Origin: Hymenobacter fodinae
Lineage (GTDB): Bacteria; Bacteroidota; Bacteroidia; Cytophagales; Hymenobacteraceae
Assembly (NCBI RefSeq): GCF_004745825.1
Contig: NZ_SRLA01000001.1
Coordinates: 124,001-188,000, forward strand
Direction: 5' to 3'
Length of the DNA stretch: 64,000 bases
Positions 59,891-64,000 of the stretch are shown piece after piece (the stretch's first letter is position 1; every line of letters starts with the position of its first letter). The position numbers and the translations under genes were made by a program. The notes under the pieces are model-generated. The model was given only the letters and a program-made list of their open reading frames with translations, was not told where the DNA came from and did no database searches.

Positions 59891-60520
59891 ATGTTTTTCC
59901 GCCGCCGTCCTGCGCCTGCTGCTGAGCTCTCCGATGCGGAGCTGCTCCAGCGTTACCGCACCGAGGGCAGCGTGCACGACCTGGGCACCTTGTATGAGCG
60001 GCACATGCCCACGGTGCTAGCCATTTGTCGGCGCTACCTACGCGAAGAGGAAGACGCCAAGGACGCCGTGATGCAGCTCTTTGAGCAATTGGTGGAGAAG
60101 CTGCGCCGCCACGAGGTAGACAACTTCCCGGCCTGGCTGCATACCACCGCCCGCAATCACTGCCTGATGGCGCTGCGGGCCCGCCAACGCGCCGGCCCTG
60201 CGGCCGGTGGGGCCCTGGTAGTTCACTTTCCCGATGCCGCCGATATGGAATCAGCCGTCAGTCGGCATCTTGTAGACGATGACCCTGCCGAAGCCGACTT
60301 CCACGAGCAACAACTTCAGCAAATGGAGCAGGCCTTGGCCGGGCTACCACCGGGACAAAAACAGTGTCTGGAGCTGTTTTACCTCGAAAAGAAGTGCTAC
60401 CGCGACATTGCCGACCTCACGGGCCTCGACCTCAACGCCGTAAAAAGTCACATCCAAAACGGCAAGCGCAACCTGCGCCGCCACTTAGAATCAATTTCTG
60501 CCTCCAATGCGTCCCCGTAA
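59891..60520 (+). CDS. RNA polymerase ECF-type sigma-70 factor
   Basis: 209 residues. Region 2 is clear (LGTLYERHMPTVLAICRRYL, EEEDAKDAVMQLFEQLVEKL, NFPAWLHTTARNHCLMALRA). Region 4 has the HTH LPPGQKQCLELFYLEKKCYR and DIADLTGLDLNAVKSHIQNG. It should direct RNA polymerase to a specific regulon when released by its anti-sigma factor. The next gene overlaps it by 14 bp and encodes that factor. It is divergent from the VWA paralogue 2 gene. Confidence 0.93.
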   Translation: MFFRRRPAPAAELSDAELLQRYRTEGSVHDLGTLYERHMPTVLAICRRYLREEEDAKDAVMQLFEQLVEKLRRHEVDNFPAWLHTTARNHCLMALRARQRAGPAAGGALVVHFPDAADMESAVSRHLVDDDPAEADFHEQQLQQMEQALAGLPPGQKQCLELFYLEKKCYRDIADLTGLDLNAVKSHIQNGKRNLRRHLESISASNASP

Positions 60521-61949
60521 ACCCGCTTCTGAGCTACTACCTTCTGCCAGCCGGCACCTGCCGGTAGAGGTGCTGCGCCAGTACGTGGCCGGGGCGCTAA
60601 GCCCCACTGAGCGGTACCGCGTAGAAGCACATGCCCTACACTGCCCCCGCTGCGCCGAGGTGCTGGAAGGCTTGGAAATGCGCCCCGCCGCGGTTACCGA
60701 TGCCAGCCTCGCGGACCTGCGCCAGCGCCTGGATGCCCGCGTAGAACAATTAGCCGCCGATTCTAGACCTAGGCCAGTGCTTGGGTGGGCTTGGCAACAA
60801 CTAGCCGCCGCGGCAGCCCTGCTGCTCACCTTGGGTGCCTCCGTGCTATGGTTTACCATGATGCATCGGTCTTCCCCTGAAGTAGCTTCGTCTGGTCGGC
60901 GTGCCGTAGAGCGTCTTGCCATCCGGGCGCCTAGGCCAGTGCCCGTACCGGAACAAGAACAGGATGAGCCTGCCATTGCCCTAGCTGCTCCCCCGCCGCC
61001 CAGTGCGGCGGCCAGCATAGCTGCCCCGGCGCAGCCGCGGCCATTGGGACGTGGCCGGCGGGCTGGTCGCTCAACGTATGCGCGGGTGGCGCCGAAAGCG
61101 ACTCGTAAGGACAACGCGCGTACTGAACCAGAAGTCACAGAGCTGCAAGGAACAGTGGCGCAAGCAAGTACGTCTGCCTCAGATGCTGAAGCAAGCAACG
61201 CAAAAACTGCCGCCGCAAAGCAGAAGCAGGACTATGCAGTGCAGGCAGCCCCCGCAGCGGCCGACAAGCTAAGTCCAGCATCTGCCATGCGGCCGAGTGG
61301 CCTACCGGCCAAGCGGAAGGCAACGGTGGCAAGCGGAGCAACTGATTCCGTAGGCACGCGCACTGTGCAGGGCCGCATCACCGACCAAACCACCGGGCAA
61401 GGCCTGCAAGGAGTTACCGTACTGGTACCCGGCACTCAGCAAGGCGCTTCCACGGCCGCCGATGGTTCATTCAGCCTGACGGTGCCCTCAACTACTTCCC
61501 AGCTCAGCATCAGTTCTATTGGCTACACCTCCAAAACCCAGCCCCTAAAACCCAACGACTCTACGCTGGCCTTGGCCCTAGCTCCTGATACCAAAAACTT
61601 AAGTGAAGTAGTGGTAGTGCGCCGGGAGGCCGGGCCCGCTCCTATGTCGGTAAGCGCTATGCCGGCTGGGGGCTACGGCAGCCTGAAAAAATACCTGAAA
61701 GACAGCCTCGACTACCCTGAAAAAGCTCTGGAGGCGCACACCGAAGGAACCGTGCGGCTGCGCTTTGTAGTAGGCGTTGATGGCAAAGTCAGCGACATCA
61801 AAGTGGTAAAAAAGCTCACCAATGAGTGCGACGCCGAAGCTATCCGCCTGATTCAGGAGGGGCCTGCCTGGTTCCCCGCCATCGTCAACGGCCGCCGCAC
61901 TGCGCGCCAAGTTGAGGTAAGCGTGCCCTTCAAGATAGAAGGACGTTAG
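60507..61949 (+). CDS. anti-sigma factor fused to carboxypeptidase-regulatory-like and TonB C-terminal domains
   Basis: 480 residues. The N-terminus is a zinc-finger-type anti-sigma domain (VLRQYVAGALSPTERYRVEA, then HALHCPRCAEVLEGL, an HxxxCxxC-like site). One membrane helix follows (about 90-112; AAAALLLTLGASVLWFTMM). A Pro/Ala-rich periplasmic linker leads to a carboxypeptidase-regulatory-like domain (about 285-375; TVQGRITDQTTGQGLQGVTV). The end is a TonB C-terminal domain (about 390-480; TEGTVRLRFVVGVDGKVSDI to EVSVPFKI). The fusion suggests direct sensing of an outer membrane event by the sigma regulator. Overlap with the sigma gene implies coupled translation. Confidence 0.88.
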   Translation: MRPRKPASELLPSASRHLPVEVLRQYVAGALSPTERYRVEAHALHCPRCAEVLEGLEMRPAAVTDASLADLRQRLDARVEQLAADSRPRPVLGWAWQQLAAAAALLLTLGASVLWFTMMHRSSPEVASSGRRAVERLAIRAPRPVPVPEQEQDEPAIALAAPPPPSAAASIAAPAQPRPLGRGRRAGRSTYARVAPKATRKDNARTEPEVTELQGTVAQASTSASDAEASNAKTAAAKQKQDYAVQAAPAAADKLSPASAMRPSGLPAKRKATVASGATDSVGTRTVQGRITDQTTGQGLQGVTVLVPGTQQGASTAADGSFSLTVPSTTSQLSISSIGYTSKTQPLKPNDSTLALALAPDTKNLSEVVVVRREAGPAPMSVSAMPAGGYGSLKKYLKDSLDYPEKALEAHTEGTVRLRFVVGVDGKVSDIKVVKKLTNECDAEAIRLIQEGPAWFPAIVNGRRTARQVEVSVPFKIEGR

Positions 61950-62043
61950 CGGTGAAACGGTGATTGAGTGAATTGGTCAAAGTGGCCTAGGCCTGTCTGT
62001 CTTTACGAGCAGAGCGAAGCAATATTTCCTCAGCCTTCTACAA

Positions 62044-62110
62044 TCATAACCATAAATCAAAAGCCCTGACTTTCACTGTGAAAGTCAGGGCTTTTGATTT
62101 ATGGTTATGA
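62044..62110. terminator. 67-bp perfect palindrome, copy B of the shared-core pair
   Basis: Two 33-bp arms mirror perfectly around a single T (62077). The inner core AAAAGCCCTGACTTTCAC and its mirror equals that at 22749-22797, but the outer arms TCATAACCATAAATC are different and still perfectly mirrored. It follows the anti-sigma gene. Confidence 0.8.
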
Positions 62111-62210
62111 CGGGCAAATGAGAAAAAGTGAGTCAGCTTGATCTATAGAACATTCTGCGGACGCGTAATGACCGCGCCGCTAGGCCACTTCACTCAATCA
62201 CCGTTTTACC

Positions 62211-62501
62211 TTACCCGCTGTAGCCGCCGCCGCTTTCGGGCTCGGTGGCGCTGCCGCCGGCTTTGTCGGGGGTGGGGAGGTCGGGTTCGGTTTTTACGTC
62301 GACGTGGCTGTAGTCGGGGGCGCCGTTACCAGCTACGGGCACGGGCGTTTCGTCGGTGTTAGTGTTGATATCTTGAGCTGAGGGAGGCGTGGGGGCCGTG
62401 TTTTCCTGGGAGGAGGGCGTTACAGCGGAAGGCTGGGCCGTGGTAGGCTGGTCTGGCTGCACGGATAGGGCGTCGGACTCGTCTTCGAAGGTCTTGTTCA
62501 T
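62211..62501 (-). CDS. acidic low-complexity hypothetical protein
   Basis: 96 residues starting MNKTFEDESDALSVQPDQPT, rich in Thr, Pro, Ser, Asp and Glu, without hydrophobic segments, so probably unfolded. A Gly-rich end (ESGGGYSG) closes it. No family is recognised. Its composition resembles the small protein at 14434. Confidence 0.5.
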   Translation of the reverse strand: MNKTFEDESDALSVQPDQPTTAQPSAVTPSSQENTAPTPPSAQDINTNTDETPVPVAGNGAPDYSHVDVKTEPDLPTPDKAGGSATEPESGGGYSG

Positions 62502-62612
62502 GGGAAGGAATTGCTAGGTAAGTACTGAGCTATACGGCAGACTGCGGGTAAGCGGCTAGGCCACTGCCGCGTAGAATTTTGGGGTGGCGGTGGCGCGCGG
62601 GGTGCGGTTGTG

Positions 62613-62620
62613 TACTTTTG
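62613..62620 (+). promoter_or_regulatory. -7 element upstream of fumC
   Basis: TACTTTTG matches TAnnTTTG, 61 bp before ATG 62682. A -33 TTTG at the correct spacing is not visible. Confidence 0.45.
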
Positions 62621-62681
62621 CGCCGTGCCGGCTTGCGGCGCGCTTTCTTGTCACCTTACTTTCTTCTCACCCACTAGAAGC

Positions 62682-64000
62682 ATGGCTCAGTTCCGCACCG
62701 AGAAAGATACCATGGGCACCGTTCAGGTTCCCGCCGACGCCTACTACGGCGCCCAAACCCAGCGTTCCATCGATAACTTCCAGATTGCCCAGGACATCAA
62801 CAAGATGCCCAAGGAAATCATCCGCGCCTTCGCCTACCTGAAGAAAGCCGCTGCCCTCACCAACCGCGACGCCGGTGTGCTCGACGCGGAGAAGGCCGAG
62901 CTGATTGGCCGCGTGTGCGACGAAATTCTGGAAGGCAAGCTCGATAAGGAGTTTCCGCTGGTGGTATGGCAAACCGGCTCGGGTACCCAGAGCAACATGA
63001 ACGTGAACGAGGTAGTGGCCTACCGCGGCCACGTGCTCAACGGCGGCCAGCTCTCCGATGAGAAGAAATTCCTGGCGCCCAACGACGACGTAAACAAGTC
63101 GCAGAGCTCCAACGACACCTTCCCGACGGCCATGCACATTGCGGCCTACAAGATTCTGGTGGAGGTGACCATTCCCGGCATTGAGAAGCTGCGCGACACG
63201 CTGCGCCAGAAGTCGGAGCAGTACATGCATATCGTGAAAATCGGCCGCACCCACCTCATGGACGCCACGCCCCTGACCGTAGGCCAGGAGTTCAGCGGCT
63301 ACGTGTCGCAGCTCGACCACGGTCTGCGCGCCATCAAGAACACCCTGGCTCACCTCTCCGAGCTGGCCTTGGGCGGCACCGCTGTGGGTACCGGCATCAA
63401 CACACCTCCCGGCTACGCCGAGAACGTGGCCAAGCACATTGCCGACCTGACCAGTCTGCCCTTCATCACGGCTGAAAACAAGTTCGAGGCCCTGGCCGCT
63501 CACGACGCCATTGTGGAAGCCCACGGTGCCCTGAAGACCGTGGCTGCTTCGCTGATGAAGATTGCCAACGACATCCGCCTGCTGGCTTCGGGTCCGCGCG
63601 CGGGCATTGGTGAGCTGCACATCCCCGACAACGAGCCTGGCTCCAGCATCATGCCCGGCAAAGTAAACCCTACCCAGTCGGAGGCCATGACCATGGTAGC
63701 CGCGCAGGTAATGGGCAACGACGTAGCCATCAACATCGGCGGCATGAACGGCCACTTTGAGCTGAACGTGTTCAAGCCCCTGATGATCTACAACTTCCTA
63801 CACTCCGCGCGCCTCATCGGCGACGTGTGCGTGTCGTTCAACGACAAGTGCGCCGTGGGCATCGAGCCCCTCGAAGCCAACATCCAGAAGCACGTAAACT
63901 CGTCGCTGATGCTGGTAACGGCCCTCAACCCGCACATCGGCTACTACAAAGCCGCCGAAATTGCCCAGACGGCCCACAAAAACGGCTCTACCCTAAAAGA
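62682..64000 (+). CDS. fumC: class II fumarate hydratase (3' truncated by the window)
   Basis: The reading frame from ATG 62682 ([20 protein letters not shown]) is open to the window end, 439 codons, slightly short of the usual 460-470. Class II fumarase landmarks are clear: [51 protein letters not shown], and the signature [13 protein letters not shown]. It hydrates fumarate to malate in the TCA cycle. It is a single gene with its own promoter element. Confidence 0.96.
   Translation, partial: MAQFRTEKDTMGTVQVPADAYYGAQTQRSIDNFQIAQDINKMPKEIIRAFAYLKKAAALTNRDAGVLDAEKAELIGRVCDEILEGKLDKEFPLVVWQTGSGTQSNMNVNEVVAYRGHVLNGGQLSDEKKFLAPNDDVNKSQSSNDTFPTAMHIAAYKILVEVTIPGIEKLRDTLRQKSEQYMHIVKIGRTHLMDATPLTVGQEFSGYVSQLDHGLRAIKNTLAHLSELALGGTAVGTGINTPPGYAENVAKHIADLTSLPFITAENKFEALAAHDAIVEAHGALKTVAASLMKIANDIRLLASGPRAGIGELHIPDNEPGSSIMPGKVNPTQSEAMTMVAAQVMGNDVAINIGGMNGHFELNVFKPLMIYNFLHSARLIGDVCVSFNDKCAVGIEPLEANIQKHVNSSLMLVTALNPHIGYYKAAEIAQTAHKNGSTLK

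Noticed and set aside
62667..63755. A 362-residue open frame on the minus strand opposite fumC
   Set aside because: The fumarase on the plus strand has all family motifs; the antisense frame is a codon-bias shadow rich in Val, Gly and His.
1..64000. tRNA, rRNA or riboswitch genes
   Set aside because: I looked for tRNA-like cloverleaf ends and known riboswitch cores by eye and found none that I could support; a covariance-model search would be needed to exclude small RNAs.

Overview
The window is GC-rich chromosomal DNA from a Bacteroidota bacterium, most like Hymenobacter or a close relative in the Cytophagales. The reasons are: a C-terminal type IX secretion sorting domain on a secreted glucanase, TAnnTTTG promoter elements instead of the E. 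coli -10 box, a CrtD/CruF carotenoid pair, a thioredoxin next to a DUF6952-like gene, FeoB-associated and outer-membrane-barrel proteins, and ECF sigma/anti-sigma pairs. I see no rRNA, tRNA, CRISPR, prophage or insertion sequence. Assignments come from reading the sequence and protein families by eye; no search was run.

Layout. 1-9.6 kb: end of a radical SAM/SPASM protein, an HTH-membrane fusion, an aspartyl protease-like protein, then minus-strand genes (erythromycin esterase family, suhB, lnt, rsmI, pterin dehydratase). 9.8-16.9 kb: GAF protein, MFS exporter, FabH-like synthase, disordered small proteins, a phosphatase, and a sigma/anti-sigma-like pair. 17-27 kb: secreted GH64-type glucanase, glyA, tatC, rpiB, rbfA, a methyltransferase and a LolC/E permease. 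27-40 kb: SNF2 helicase, rlmI-like methyltransferase, crtD-cruF, two TetR-like paralogues, thioredoxin operon. 40-49 kb: SGNH hydrolase, a tandemly duplicated phosphoesterase-lipoprotein/outer-membrane-protein pair, acyltransferase, TPR protein, iminopeptidase-like lipoprotein. 49.3-53.6 kb: aromatic amino acid operon pheA-aminotransferase-tyrA-DAHP synthase/chorismate mutase. 54-62 kb: two VWA paralogues, an outer membrane protein, and an ECF sigma/anti-sigma-TonB pair. The window ends inside fumC.

The strongest new signal is upstream of pheA: two tandem, very short reading frames loaded with Phe and Tyr codons (HFYFSYYFYY and HFFYYGHYYFFF), each followed by a hairpin and T-run, with sequence that can form a competing antiterminator. 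This reads as a double ribosome-mediated attenuator for an operon that makes both Phe and Tyr.

The second is genome-scale: the octamer TGGCCTAG/CTAGGCCA occurs about 59 times by hand count (about 2 expected by chance). It lies in both strands, in and between genes, often as inverted pairs in terminators or supplying TAG stop codons, like an uptake sequence or highly iterated palindrome. Very long perfect palindromes also sit at many gene ends, two of them sharing one core but carrying different, still symmetric, flanks.
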